From: Gemmatimonadota bacterium
GTDB lineage: Bacteria > Gemmatimonadota > Gemmatimonadetes > Longimicrobiales > Gaopeijiaceae
DNA: 64,000 nucleotides
Reading direction: 5' to 3'
Assembly: GCA_041390105.1 (NCBI GenBank)
Contig: JAWKQO010000006.1
Coordinates: 6,829 to 70,828, forward strand
Shown here piece by piece: positions 33,926 through 42,311 of the stretch. The notes beneath the pieces were generated by a model. That model made no database searches. It saw nothing but the letters and a program-made list of their open reading frames with translations, and was not told the DNA's origin. The stretch's first letter is position 1. Every line of letters starts with the position of its first letter. The position numbers were made by a program, and so were the translations under genes.

Positions 33926-34729
33926 CTAGGGCAACTCCCTCAGCCAGATGTTGCGAAAGCTGATCGGCGGGCTCGGGTCGCCGTGGGCCTGGAGCATGAT
34001 CGGGGCTGCGCCATGGGCACGGTAGGACGGCTGACCCCGGTAGACCGTCTCGCCACGCAACTCGAAGTCGTTCTGCACCAAGACTCCATTGAAGAGCACC
34101 GTGGCTCGCGCAGGGCTCGTCAACGCCCCAGCAGCATCGAACGATGGCGCTGTCCAGACGACGTCGTAGGTCTGCCACTCCCCCGGAGGCCGCGACGGGT
34201 TCACCAGAGGGATGGCCTGCTTGTACAAGCTGCCCGCCATCCCGTTGACGTAGGTCTCGTTCCGGTAGGAGTCGACGATCTGCAGCTCGTATCCCCCCGG
34301 CGGCGTACCCGTGAACGTCAGGTACACGCCGCTGTTGCCGCGCTCCTGCCCGCTTCCGGTCACCCCTTGGGGAATCCGCCACTCGATGTGCAGCTGATAG
34401 CTCCGGAAGGAGCGGCGGGTTCGGATGCTCCCCGCAGACTTCACCACGGTGAGCAGGCCGTTGGAGACGGACCAGCCGGCGGGCGAGCCGTCCTCCGCAG
34501 AGACCCATTCATCGAGGCCCGTGCCATCGAACAGGAGCAGCGCGTCGGACGGCGGTGCGACCATGCCCGCGTAGGGACCAGGCGTCACCACGGGGGGAAC
34601 GGGAGCCCAGACCTCGGTGGCGGCCGGATCGGGCAGGTTGGCTGCGGCCTGCTGGGCCTGCAGGTCCCTTGTGCGCGGAGCAACCACGCACAGGGCCACG
34701 AAACCGATGGCGCAAACGGAGCGGGACAT
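33926..34729 (-). CDS. Secreted DUF1080 (3-keto-disaccharide hydrolase-like) protein
   Basis: The 267-residue protein begins MSRSVCAIGFVALCVV, with a signal cleaved near DLQAQ. The DUF1080 fold (concanavalin-like jelly roll) is marked by LLFDGTGLDEWVS, the SFRSYQLHIEWRIP strand, GNSGVYLTF, YELQIVDSYRNETY and the terminal SFRNIWLREL. Members act in periplasmic polysaccharide or 3-keto-glycoside breakdown. No partner oxidoreductase is adjacent, though a Tat-exported epimerase lies elsewhere in the window. ATG 34729 is chosen for the signal peptide. It is divergent from the DUF2164 gene across a 194-bp gap in which I saw no gene. Confidence 0.88.
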   Translation of the reverse strand: MSRSVCAIGFVALCVVAPRTRDLQAQQAAANLPDPAATEVWAPVPPVVTPGPYAGMVAPPSDALLLFDGTGLDEWVSAEDGSPAGWSVSNGLLTVVKSAGSIRTRRSFRSYQLHIEWRIPQGVTGSGQERGNSGVYLTFTGTPPGGYELQIVDSYRNETYVNGMAGSLYKQAIPLVNPSRPPGEWQTYDVVWTAPSFDAAGALTSPARATVLFNGVLVQNDFELRGETVYRGQPSYRAHGAAPIMLQAHGDPSPPISFRNIWLRELP

Positions 34730-34923
34730 GGAAGCACCGGTGCCAGGGTGGATAGCGTCGAGTGAGTAGACCTCCGAGGATGCGGGGCTGCACCGCCCCG
34801 GGCAACGCTGGCCGCCTCCCCGCCCCGGCCCTACTGTGGCCTGGCGCACCGTCTCGCGTCCTGCCGGAGCCGCGTGCGGCCCCGGTAGCCCTTCCTTCGC
34901 CCGACGACCCCAACTCGCTCGCC

Positions 34924-35160
34924 ATGGCTATTGACCTCGACGATCCACGCAGGCAACGCCTGATCGAAGCGACCCAGGGCTTTTTCCAGGAAGAGTGGGA
35001 CGAGCCGATCAGCGCCTTCCGGGCCTCGCAGCTCGTCGACTTCTTCCTGGGGGCACTCGGTCCGCAGGTGTACAACCAAGCCGTGCAAGACGCCCGCGCC
35101 TATGTGCAACGGTGCCTGGACGACCTGGAGGGTGAGGTCTATCAGAGCGAAGCGTTCTGA
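34924..35160 (+). CDS. DUF2164 family protein
   Basis: The 78-residue cytoplasmic protein begins MAIDLDDPRRQRLIEATQG. The helical pattern with FFQEEWDEPISAFRASQLVDFFL, then GPQVYNQAVQDARAYV, then LDDLEGEVY is that of DUF2164, a short conserved family with no known activity. Longer upstream codons in frame are Pro/Ala-rich and non-coding in appearance, so ATG 34924 is preferred. The stop overlaps the next start by one base (TGATG), so it is coupled to the VOC gene. Confidence 0.85.
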   Translation: MAIDLDDPRRQRLIEATQGFFQEEWDEPISAFRASQLVDFFLGALGPQVYNQAVQDARAYVQRCLDDLEGEVYQSEAF

Positions 35161-35858
35161 TGTGCGTCTCCCGCTTCTGCCGCTACGACCTCCGTACCAC
35201 CGACGTCGAAGCGGCTCGTGCATTCTACCAGGCCGTATTCGGTCCCTCGTTCTGGTCCGGCACCGTTCGGTCGGTACCGCTCCCCGAAGCAGCCGCGGCC
35301 CGTGGCGCCCCTCCCCATTGGCTGGGGCACATCTCCACGGCCGACCCGGAAGGCGTAGCCACCCGCATCGTCGAGCTGGGCGGAATCCGGTTGGGCCCTG
35401 TGCGCCATGATCCGGACGGGACAAGCCATGCCCCGGTGCGCGACCCGTTCGGCGCGGTCCTCGCGATAGGGCAAGCCCATTCCTCTTCGACTCCAAACCC
35501 GGTGGCGTGGCACCTCCTTCACTCCACGGACGAGCGACAGGCAAGCGAGGTCTATGCAGACCTCTTCGGGTGGACGTTGGGCGAGTCGGAAGACCTCGCT
35601 CAGCTCGGTTTGCGCCACCGTCCCTTCACATGGGATCCCCCCACGGGTCCGGTCGGCGGTTTCACCGATGCAGCCCGGCAGTCTCACATCCACACGCAGT
35701 GGCTGTACTGCTTTCGCGTGGGCGACCTCGAACGGGCGGCAAGCCAGGTTCTGGCAGAGGGAGGCACTGTATTGGAGCCCAGTCGTACACCCCTCGGCGT
35801 GCGTGTAGCCGGCTGTGAGGACGCCCAGGGGGCGGCCTTCGCGCTCATGGAGGGTTGA
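35160..35858 (+). CDS. VOC (glyoxalase/dioxygenase-like) family protein
   Basis: The 232-residue protein contains two vicinal-oxygen-chelate modules. Module one is YDLRTTDVEAARAFYQAVFG through RDPFGAVLAI; module two is WHLLHSTDERQASEVYADLFGW through DAQGAAFALME. The paired beta-alpha-beta3 repeats and terminal 'DPFGA/DAQGA' loops are typical. Metal ligands are incomplete: the expected His/Glu positions are only partly seen, so it may bind a small molecule rather than catalyse. No signal peptide; cytoplasmic. It is coupled to DUF2164 upstream and overlaps the following hypothetical gene. Confidence 0.87.
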   Translation: MCVSRFCRYDLRTTDVEAARAFYQAVFGPSFWSGTVRSVPLPEAAAARGAPPHWLGHISTADPEGVATRIVELGGIRLGPVRHDPDGTSHAPVRDPFGAVLAIGQAHSSSTPNPVAWHLLHSTDERQASEVYADLFGWTLGESEDLAQLGLRHRPFTWDPPTGPVGGFTDAARQSHIHTQWLYCFRVGDLERAASQVLAEGGTVLEPSRTPLGVRVAGCEDAQGAAFALMEG

Positions 35859-36187
35859 CGCTCAGCACGGGGCTTTCCAGCATCACACCCCGGGTGCGCG
35901 GAACCGGGGTCCCGGATCTCACTCCCGGAAATATCCTCTTCGAGGTCCGCTGCGATCAGTGCCGCGTGGCGTACAGCTTCGGGAGCGAGGCCATGGAGGT
36001 GGATGTGATCGGTCCCTGGACGGCGCGTGCTTCGGTCTTCTCCGGCGTCACCGTCGCGCTGGTGGCGACTCCTTCCAGCGTCGAGGGCGCAGTTTCCTTG
36101 GCCCGCATCCGGGTGAATGGACGGACCGAGGCGGAGCAGAGCGGAGGCCCCGGCGAGAGGATTCATCTGGCCGTGGACGTGCCGTGA
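35855..36187 (+). CDS. Hypothetical protein, beta-sandwich-like
   Basis: The 110-residue frame starts at TTG 35855, overlapping the VOC stop (TTGA). The body is beta-rich: ILFEVRCDQCRVAYSFGS, ASVFSGVTVALVAT and SLARIRVNGRTEAEQS. The pattern (a strand pair, hydrophobic middle, then 'IRVNG') recalls the MmpS-like small beta-sandwich fold, but I would not assign it. A C-x-x-C pair (CDQC) may form a disulphide or bind metal. No signal peptide is visible from this start. A ribosome site is present but very close to the TTG, so the start is uncertain; GTG 35894 is the alternative. Confidence 0.5.
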   Translation: MTLSTGLSSITPRVRGTGVPDLTPGNILFEVRCDQCRVAYSFGSEAMEVDVIGPWTARASVFSGVTVALVATPSSVEGAVSLARIRVNGRTEAEQSGGPGERIHLAVDVP

Positions 36188-36235
36188 GTTCATCAGCTGA
36201 CTTCTCTCTCGGTTCGCCTTCTGCAGGAGCGTCAC

Positions 36236-37495
36236 ATGGGTTCGACATGGATGGGTGGCGGAAGGGCAACGCACTGCGTGGGCCGGGCGTTGAGCAGCTC
36301 CGTCCTGCTCGTTGCGGCGTGCGGGGGCCAAGCCCCTCCGGCCGAGACGTTCGAGGTTCAGGACAGCGCCGGCGTGCGCATCGTCACGTCAGTCGCGCCC
36401 GCCTGGCACGAAGGCGAGGAATGGAGGCTCGGGCCCGATCCGGCGCTGGTGTTGGGCGGATCCGGAGCGCCCGAGGAGGAGCAACTCTGGCAAGTCGCCG
36501 GACTCGCTCGGGCGCCCGACGGCCGCCTCGTGGTCTCGCTCGCGGGTGCCTCTGAGGTCAGGGTGTACTCAGGCAACGGAGAACGGCTCGTCACCTTGGG
36601 AGGGGCAGGTCAGGGCCCTGGAGAGTTCGAGCGGGCGTTCGCGGTGGCGGTCGTGCCTCCAGACACGATTCTCGCCTTCGACCGGTTGAGGATGCACACA
36701 TTCCTCGCGGACGGGAGCTTAGTCACAACCAGCCCTTTTCCCGCGCCGAACGCGTTGGGGTCAGGGACGGGCCTACAACCGGTGTTCCCGCTACCTGATC
36801 GATCGATGCTCGCCCTTGTAGGCCGATTCCGCGGCGGTGGTTCCCCCGTCGGCCTGTATCGACCCGATCAAGGCACCGCGCTGATTCCGGCGGGCGGAGC
36901 CGCACCCATTCTCTTGGGCTGGTATCTGGGGATCGAGCAGGAGTACAAGGGGGAGGGCGATCGGCGGCTCTCGGTCGTCCCCCCGTTCGCCCGCTTTTCG
37001 GCGGTCGCCGCTGGCGGCATGGCCGACCCCCGCTACGCGACCGGTGACAACGCGGTGTACTCGATCGACATCTTCGACGGCAGCGGCGCATTGCGGCAGG
37101 TCGTCCGCCGTGCGCTTCCCGAGATCCCTGTGCGTGCGGAGTGGATCGAGGCGTGGAAGGATCAGCAACGCAATGCGTCCTGGACACAGGGGCAGCTTCC
37201 GGAGTTGGAACGTGCCTGGGCGAGCATGGCCGTCCCCGAGACACTGCCTTGGTTCGAGGCGCTGCACATCGATGACCTCGGCTATCTCTGGGTGCAGCGC
37301 AATCTGGGCACTTTATCGGGCGACTTGACCTATGACGTGTTCACGCCCGATGGAGTGTTTGGAGGAACGGTCTTGGTCCCCGCAGGCTTGTGGCCCCTGC
37401 CGCAGCCCGTCATCACGGAGGACGCATTCATCGGTGTGTGGGCGGACGAACTCGAGGTGGAGTCGGTACGTGTGTTTCCGCTCGAAAGGCACTGA
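36236..37495 (+). CDS. 6-bladed beta-propeller lipoprotein (paralogue 5)
   Basis: The 419-residue protein starts at ATG 36236 with GCAGGAG upstream. The signal peptide ends LLVAAC, followed by the shared QDSAGVRIVTS motif. Propeller signature GAGQGPGEFERA; blades include LARAPDGRLVVSLAG and ILAFDRLRMHTFL. The last blade, FIGVWADELEVESVRVFPL, matches the other paralogues. It is the only propeller in a cluster of small cytoplasmic genes. The mature N-terminus is close to that of paralogues 2 and 3, suggesting a recent common ancestor. Ligand unknown. Confidence 0.86.
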   Translation: MGSTWMGGGRATHCVGRALSSSVLLVAACGGQAPPAETFEVQDSAGVRIVTSVAPAWHEGEEWRLGPDPALVLGGSGAPEEEQLWQVAGLARAPDGRLVVSLAGASEVRVYSGNGERLVTLGGAGQGPGEFERAFAVAVVPPDTILAFDRLRMHTFLADGSLVTTSPFPAPNALGSGTGLQPVFPLPDRSMLALVGRFRGGGSPVGLYRPDQGTALIPAGGAAPILLGWYLGIEQEYKGEGDRRLSVVPPFARFSAVAAGGMADPRYATGDNAVYSIDIFDGSGALRQVVRRALPEIPVRAEWIEAWKDQQRNASWTQGQLPELERAWASMAVPETLPWFEALHIDDLGYLWVQRNLGTLSGDLTYDVFTPDGVFGGTVLVPAGLWPLPQPVITEDAFIGVWADELEVESVRVFPLERH

Positions 37496-37502
37496 GCCAC
37501 GC

Positions 37503-37976
37503 GTGAGCGCCGGCGCCGAGGCGGAACCCCAAGACCACCACGCACGCTACTCCCTGTGGCGAGGCTCCACCCACCTCGCTGATCTGGTTGGGCGATTCCC
37601 AGCAGGTGAAGAGGAGGGGATCGCGGGAATCCTGCGACCGACTCCGTCCTTCGGCGACCTCGTCCCGTTGGTCCAGAGCCGACAAGGGTTGGCACCTGGG
37701 CAGCCGGTGATTCACGCTCCGATTCCCTCCCCGCCGGCGGGAGATCCGGTTCCGCTCCGACGACTCCCTCCGGACCTGACAAAAGGCCTCTCGCGGGAGC
37801 AGCAGCTCATTCTGCGGGGAACGGACCGAGGGGAGATCGATGTGGATGTGCTCATGCTGCGGGCAGAGCCAGTCCCCGTGGAGCCGGGTCCTTTGCGCGA
37901 CCTGTGCGTGGAGCATGGCATCACCGACCAGATGTGGGTCCTCATAGCCCGCTTCAGCGGAGAAGAGACCGAGTAG
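37503..37976 (+). CDS. Hypothetical protein
   Basis: The 157-residue frame begins at GTG 37503, eight bases after the propeller stop. It is soluble in appearance, with a Pro-rich centre (IPSPPAGDPVPLRRLPP) and a mixed alpha/beta C-terminus (VDVLMLRAEPVP, DQMWVLIARFS). No signal peptide, membrane helix or known motif is visible. The codon pattern and sensible amino-acid mix favour this strand over the antisense frames. No ribosome site was found, so the start is doubtful. The gap to the next start is 101 bp. Confidence 0.5.
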   Translation: MSAGAEAEPQDHHARYSLWRGSTHLADLVGRFPAGEEEGIAGILRPTPSFGDLVPLVQSRQGLAPGQPVIHAPIPSPPAGDPVPLRRLPPDLTKGLSREQQLILRGTDRGEIDVDVLMLRAEPVPVEPGPLRDLCVEHGITDQMWVLIARFSGEETE

Positions 37977-38077
37977 GCCCCGCTTCCCTTTCCCCACCGC
38001 CGCTGCCCGCGCAGAATGAGCGTTCCCGCGGCCTCTCGGACGAGGCCTCCGACGCCCCCTCTCCCCGGGACCGCGCC

Positions 38078-39268
38078 ATGACCGAGTCGCCCACACCCCG
38101 CCTCACGCCCTCTGCCGTGGACGACGACACGCCCGTCGCAGGTCCGTCCGGGGGCTTGGGCCGCCGCGCCTTCGTGACCAGGGCCGCCGCGGGTCTGGCC
38201 GCCGCCAGCGCGGCGGCGTGCGGAGGGAACGAATCCGGCGAGGTCGAGGGTGCGCCGGCCGTGCAGACCGGTCAGCGCGTGCAGTGGCGGATGGTCTCCA
38301 GCTATCCGCGCACACTCGACACCCTCTGGGGATCGGCGGAGTCCTTTGCCCGCCATCTCTCCGAGCTGACTGGAGGTCGCTTCACCCTGCGCCCCTACCC
38401 CTCCGGCGAGCTCGTGCCCGGGTTGGAGGTGATGGACGCCGTACAACAGGGATCGGTGCAGTGCGGGCAGACGCCCAGCTACTACTACACGGGCAAGAAC
38501 CCGGCGCTGGCGTTCGACACGTGTGTGCCGTTCGGGTTCACGGCCCGCCAGCAGAGCGCCTGGCTGATGGAGGGAGGTGGCCTCGAGCTCATACAGCGCA
38601 TCTACGGCGATTTCAACATCATCAACTTCTCGATGGGCAACACCGGCGCGCAGATGGGAGGTTGGTTCCGCCGCGAAATCAGCACCGCCGCGGACCTGCG
38701 TGGCCTCAAGATGCGCATTCCGGGCCTCGGTGGGCTGGTGATGGACCGCATCGGTGTCGGTGTCCAGAACATCGCGGCGGGAGAGCTGTTCGCGGCGTTG
38801 GAACGGGGTGCCATCGACGCAGCCGAGTGGGTGGGCCCGGCGGACGACGAGCGCCTGGGCCTGCAGGACGCCGCCACCTACTACTACTACCCGGGCTGGT
38901 GGGAGCCGGGCCCGGAGGTGAGTTGTGTCATCAACCGGCAGGCTTGGGATGCGCTGCCCTCTGACTACCAGGCCGCGTTGCAGGTGGCCTGCAAAGCCGT
39001 GCGCCAGGAGTTGCAGGCGGCCTACGACGCTCGCAATCCCGCGGCACTGACGCGACTGGTGCAGGGCGGCGTCCAGCTCCGCCAGTTCTCGCCTGAGATC
39101 ATGAATGTGGCCCAGGCCGCGACCGAAGAGATGCTGGAGGAGAGCGCGGCAGCAGACGCCACCTATCGCGAGGTCTACGAGCAATGGAAGCGCTTCCGCG
39201 ACGCGTCGTTCGCCTGGTTCGGCACCACGGAGCTGGCCTACGCCGAGTTCGCGTTCCGACAACGGTAG
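38078..39268 (+). CDS. Tat-exported TRAP-type solute-binding protein (DctP family)
   Basis: The 396-residue protein has a Tat-like signal with RRAFVTRAAAGLAAA and a lipobox-like AAC, so it is probably exported folded. The mature part matches DctP-family receptors for TRAP transporters: RMVSSYPRTLDTLWG, then LTGGRFTLRPYPSGELVPGL, ALERGAIDAAEWVGPADDE, and the C-terminal helices. These bind carboxylates or related acids; a conserved Arg contacting the carboxylate is expected in GLKMRIPG. The DctQ/DctM membrane subunits are not in the window; the next gene, one base later, is an unrelated-looking membrane protein. ATG 38078 is chosen for the Tat signal. Confidence 0.88.
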   Translation: MTESPTPRLTPSAVDDDTPVAGPSGGLGRRAFVTRAAAGLAAASAAACGGNESGEVEGAPAVQTGQRVQWRMVSSYPRTLDTLWGSAESFARHLSELTGGRFTLRPYPSGELVPGLEVMDAVQQGSVQCGQTPSYYYTGKNPALAFDTCVPFGFTARQQSAWLMEGGGLELIQRIYGDFNIINFSMGNTGAQMGGWFRREISTAADLRGLKMRIPGLGGLVMDRIGVGVQNIAAGELFAALERGAIDAAEWVGPADDERLGLQDAATYYYYPGWWEPGPEVSCVINRQAWDALPSDYQAALQVACKAVRQELQAAYDARNPAALTRLVQGGVQLRQFSPEIMNVAQAATEEMLEESAAADATYREVYEQWKRFRDASFAWFGTTELAYAEFAFRQR

Positions 39269-39269
39269 G

Positions 39270-39980
39270 ATGAGCCGCGGCGAGCCACGCCGCGGAGTCT
39301 CGCCCCAGCGGGTCTTCGGTGGACTCGCGCTCACGGTGCTCGGCCTGAGCGCCACGCTGGTCGTCGCCGGCGACGCGTCGTTCTCGCGTTTCTTCGGCGA
39401 CGTGCCTCCCCTGCTCGTTGTCGTCGTCTGTGTCGGAGGCGCGCTTTTGGCGCTCCGGTACCTCGAACTGGCGGGATGGCTCAGGCTGTACCGCCACAGC
39501 GCCCATCCGCGGCGGTGGCCTCTCGTTCTGGGGCTCGCGAGCACCATGACCGCGGTGGCGATCGTCCTCGACCTGGTGGGACGGTTCCCCGAGGATACCA
39601 ATGTGCCGGTACCAGTGGCACTGGCGTTCTACCCGGCCATCGCCTTCGTGGTGGAGGCGCTGTTCCACGTGCTGCCCCTGGCCGTGCTGCTGGGGGCGCT
39701 CGCCCCCCTGCGCGGGCGAGTCACCCGCTCCACTCTGCTGGGCGTGTCCTTGGGAATCACCGCCACCTTGGAGCCGCTCTACCAGGTGCGGCTGGCCGCC
39801 GCGGGCAGTGCGCCGTCCCTGTTCGAGTGGACCACGGGTCTCCACATCCTGGCGTTCAACCTGATCCAGATGGAGTTGTTCCGTCGCTACGACTTCGTCA
39901 CGGTGTACGCCTTCCGAGTCATGTACTACGGACTCTGGCACATCGGTTGGGGCGTGCTGCGACTGCACCTGTTGTTCTGA
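39270..39980 (+). CDS. Polytopic membrane protein of unknown function
   Basis: The 236-residue protein starts one base after the TRAP-binding protein stop. About six hydrophobic helices are visible, e.g. VFGGLALTVLGLSATLVV, PLLVVVVCVGGALLAL, AFYPAIAFVVEALFHVL and VMYYGLWHIGWGVL. Glu/His pairs inside helices (VVEALFH; LWHIGW) faintly recall CPBP intramembrane proteases, but the diagnostic EExxxR is absent. It does not look like DctQ or DctM. Tight linkage to the binding protein suggests a shared function, which would be unusual. The C-terminus ends eight bases before the convergent propeller gene. Confidence 0.7.
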   Translation: MSRGEPRRGVSPQRVFGGLALTVLGLSATLVVAGDASFSRFFGDVPPLLVVVVCVGGALLALRYLELAGWLRLYRHSAHPRRWPLVLGLASTMTAVAIVLDLVGRFPEDTNVPVPVALAFYPAIAFVVEALFHVLPLAVLLGALAPLRGRVTRSTLLGVSLGITATLEPLYQVRLAAAGSAPSLFEWTTGLHILAFNLIQMELFRRYDFVTVYAFRVMYYGLWHIGWGVLRLHLLF

Positions 39981-39989
39981 GGCGCGGCC

Positions 39990-41210
39990 TCACGAAGCGG
40001 TCCGGAAAGCCTGCGGCAGCGGTACGCGGACCACATACTGGACATCGAGTGAGTCGGTGACGACCGAGTAGAGGTGCCCGCTCCGCACGCGGATCGGTAC
40101 GTAGGCAAACTGGCCCACGTCGAGCTCCACCGATCCTACCAGCCGTCCATCGCGCTCGAACACGTCATAGTGATGCGCCGTCTCGGAGTTCATGACACGA
40201 TCCACCCAGACCCGCCCACGATCGTCCACGCCAAGGCCCAGGATCCAGGGCCTGAGCTCGGGGATGAAGTCGGCGACCTGCTCCGCCTCCCTGCGGCTTT
40301 CGGGTCGTCTGCCTGCCACGCCCTCCACGAACCGCTCTCGATCCACCGCGGTCGTCCGTAGCTGCGTAGCTCCGACCTCGACCACGAGCGTGGTGTCTCC
40401 AGATTCGCTCAAGCGGACGAGTCGGTACGCCAGATCGTCGGAACGCCAGAAACCTCCCCCTGGATCGACCACCACAGCGGCCAAGGGGTCGTGGGGGATC
40501 GGCCAGTAGGCGGCGCCCCGCCCACGCGAAATCACGTAGGTCCGAACCACCATCGGCCCCAGGTCCACGGAGTCTGTAGCCTCGCTCGGCGGATCGTACC
40601 ACTTGAGAAAGCGACGGTAGGTGGTGGTCTGTAACCCCTCTGGCGGCGGAAACACGGGCTCGACGTCCGAGTGAGACGCCGGCTTCCAATGACGGCCTCG
40701 TTCGTCCACCGTGCCCGTCCATGCGTAGCCGTACGAACGCACAACCATCGGGACGCGTCGGCGCTCCTGGCCGTCCGTGCTGAGCGCCAACATCATCCAC
40801 TTGCCATGGTCCTGTACCCAGAGAAGGCTGTCTCCCATCAGGATCATGCCGTTGGCCGCGGTGAGTTCACCCGGTCCTTCGCCCGGGGACGCGATCGTGC
40901 GAAGGTAGACACCCGAGGGATCGAATACGCGGATCTCGGACGCCTGACCATCCAGGATGTAGATGTTCCCCAAGCGGTCGGCCTCGATCCCTTTCACGGC
41001 GCCAAACACGGTGGCCTGCCCGCCCTCGATCGAGCCGATCTTCAGGTCCGGTGTCAGGGAGGTGGCGGTGTCGAGCCGTTCGTAACGTAGTCGAGGGATC
41101 CCGCCCGGAAGCGTATCACGCGTCATCCCCGCACTCTGGTCCTCGCGAGAGTGCGTCGAGCAGCTGGCGAGTGAGCCTCCGACGAACAGGCACAGGGCAA
41201 GCCATCTCAT
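39990..41210 (-). CDS. 6-bladed beta-propeller lipoprotein (paralogue 6)
   Basis: The 406-residue protein begins MRWLALCLFVGGSLASC, with a lipobox at LASC. The signature reads SPGEGPGELTAA, and blades include IEADRLGNIYILDGQA and LGVDDRGRVWVDRV. The C-terminal block LYSVVTDSLDVQYVVRVPL is almost that of paralogue 1 (LYGVTTDDLDVQYVVRLRL). It is the only one of the six on the minus strand and stands alone between convergent and divergent neighbours. ATG 41210 is chosen for the signal peptide, with a GGGGGAC upstream. The divergent gap to 41363 shows no gene. Confidence 0.85.
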   Translation of the reverse strand: MRWLALCLFVGGSLASCSTHSREDQSAGMTRDTLPGGIPRLRYERLDTATSLTPDLKIGSIEGGQATVFGAVKGIEADRLGNIYILDGQASEIRVFDPSGVYLRTIASPGEGPGELTAANGMILMGDSLLWVQDHGKWMMLALSTDGQERRRVPMVVRSYGYAWTGTVDERGRHWKPASHSDVEPVFPPPEGLQTTTYRRFLKWYDPPSEATDSVDLGPMVVRTYVISRGRGAAYWPIPHDPLAAVVVDPGGGFWRSDDLAYRLVRLSESGDTTLVVEVGATQLRTTAVDRERFVEGVAGRRPESRREAEQVADFIPELRPWILGLGVDDRGRVWVDRVMNSETAHHYDVFERDGRLVGSVELDVGQFAYVPIRVRSGHLYSVVTDSLDVQYVVRVPLPQAFRTAS

Positions 41211-41362
41211 GGACGTCCCCCATCTGCGGGTGAGCTGCGCACCCCCCACGGTACCACCAGCTCCAGGGGGAAGGCCAGCCGGGAACGCTTGTGTGGGCCG
41301 TCGCCTGGGCTCATAGTGCGTCGGCTCCAGCGACCATCGGGGCCCTGAACCCTGCGACGACC

Positions 41363-41896
41363 ATGGCGCCCGACCCGTCCCCTCTCGATCCGCTCTATGA
41401 CGCGCTGGCCTCCGGCCGTAAGCCGCGCGGACTCTGCCTGATCGACTGGGGAACCGATCTGCTGGTCGCCGGATACGACACGCCCCATCTGCGTCGGCTC
41501 GCCGGTCTGTCCCTCGCGGATGACACGGAAGACGTCGAGGCTTGTTTCGACCTCGTCCTGAAGGAGCTGGCCCTTTCCGCACCCGACGCGGTCGACGATG
41601 CGTTGGCGCTCGCCCGGGCCGTGGCCCGCGCGCTCCTGACCGGAGCGGTATCACCGACCGTGGCGGTCTCTCGCATCCATGAAGTGGCTGTGAGCCCTCT
41701 CGATCACCCAAGGTCGCTGCAGCCGTGGTGTGACCTGGATGGTGGTTTCGTCGCGGACGCGAACGGGCGCGTCACCTGCCTCACCGGGGCGGACCTGGAG
41801 GAGGCGATCCGCGCGCAGGCGCGCGCGTTTCTCGACGAGGACCCGCATGCACTCAGCAAGCGGATCCGCGACCAACGACAAGCCGACGCTCCCTGA
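41363..41896 (+). CDS. Hypothetical soluble protein
   Basis: The 177-residue protein begins MAPDPSPLDPLYDALASG. It appears alpha/beta and acidic: GLCLIDWGTDLLVAGYD, then a helical middle (ACFDLVLKELALSAPDAV, ALALARAVARALLTG) and SLQPWCDLDGGFVADA. There is no signal peptide or membrane helix. I do not recognise the family. It stands alone, with 152 bp upstream to the divergent propeller and 103 bp downstream to the YhbY gene; neither gap contains a visible gene. Confidence 0.6.
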   Translation: MAPDPSPLDPLYDALASGRKPRGLCLIDWGTDLLVAGYDTPHLRRLAGLSLADDTEDVEACFDLVLKELALSAPDAVDDALALARAVARALLTGAVSPTVAVSRIHEVAVSPLDHPRSLQPWCDLDGGFVADANGRVTCLTGADLEEAIRAQARAFLDEDPHALSKRIRDQRQADAP

Positions 41897-41999
41897 GCCA
41901 CCTCCCCCCCACCTGGCGGAGGGGCCCCCAGGCCTGGCCGAACAGACCCTCGCAGCCTAGCGTCCGGTCTGACTACGCCCTTCCCCTACGACCGAACCC

Positions 42000-42311
42000 A
42001 TGACCGAACCCCGGCTGACGTCCAAGGAACGCGCACAACTGCGGTCTCAGGCCCACGGGCTGGAGCCCGTCCAGCACGTAGGCGCTGGCGGCTTGACTCC
42101 GGCCGTGTTGAAGAGCCTGCGCGAGGCGTTCAACACCCGCGAGCTGCTCAAGGTGAAGGTGTTGGAGACCGCGCCGGACAGCGCCTACGACACCGGAGAC
42201 CAGATCGCGGAGCGGATCGAGGGCGCCGAGGTTGTGCAGACGATCGGCCGCGTGGTGGTGCTATACCGCCCCCTGCCAGAAGAGGACGACACCAGCCGGC
42301 GCAGCTCCTGA
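42000..42311 (+). CDS. YhbY/CRM-domain RNA-binding protein
   Basis: The 103-residue protein begins MTEPRLTSKERAQLRSQAHG. It has the CRM fold: LTSKERAQLRSQAHGLEP, the loop VQHVGAGGLTPAV (GxxG-type), KVKVLETAP and VVQTIGRVVVLYRP. The E. coli YhbY relative associates with pre-50S ribosomes. The domain is complete with a short charged tail. Its stop overlaps the start of the GH20 gene (TGATG), an unusual partner; co-translation is likely but a shared function is not evident. Confidence 0.93.
   Translation: MTEPRLTSKERAQLRSQAHGLEPVQHVGAGGLTPAVLKSLREAFNTRELLKVKVLETAPDSAYDTGDQIAERIEGAEVVQTIGRVVVLYRPLPEEDDTSRRSS

Noticed and set aside
37712..39601. Long minus-strand open frame opposite the TRAP-binding protein
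   Set aside because: No motifs and Arg-rich composition; the plus strand gives a Tat signal and a DctP-family protein.
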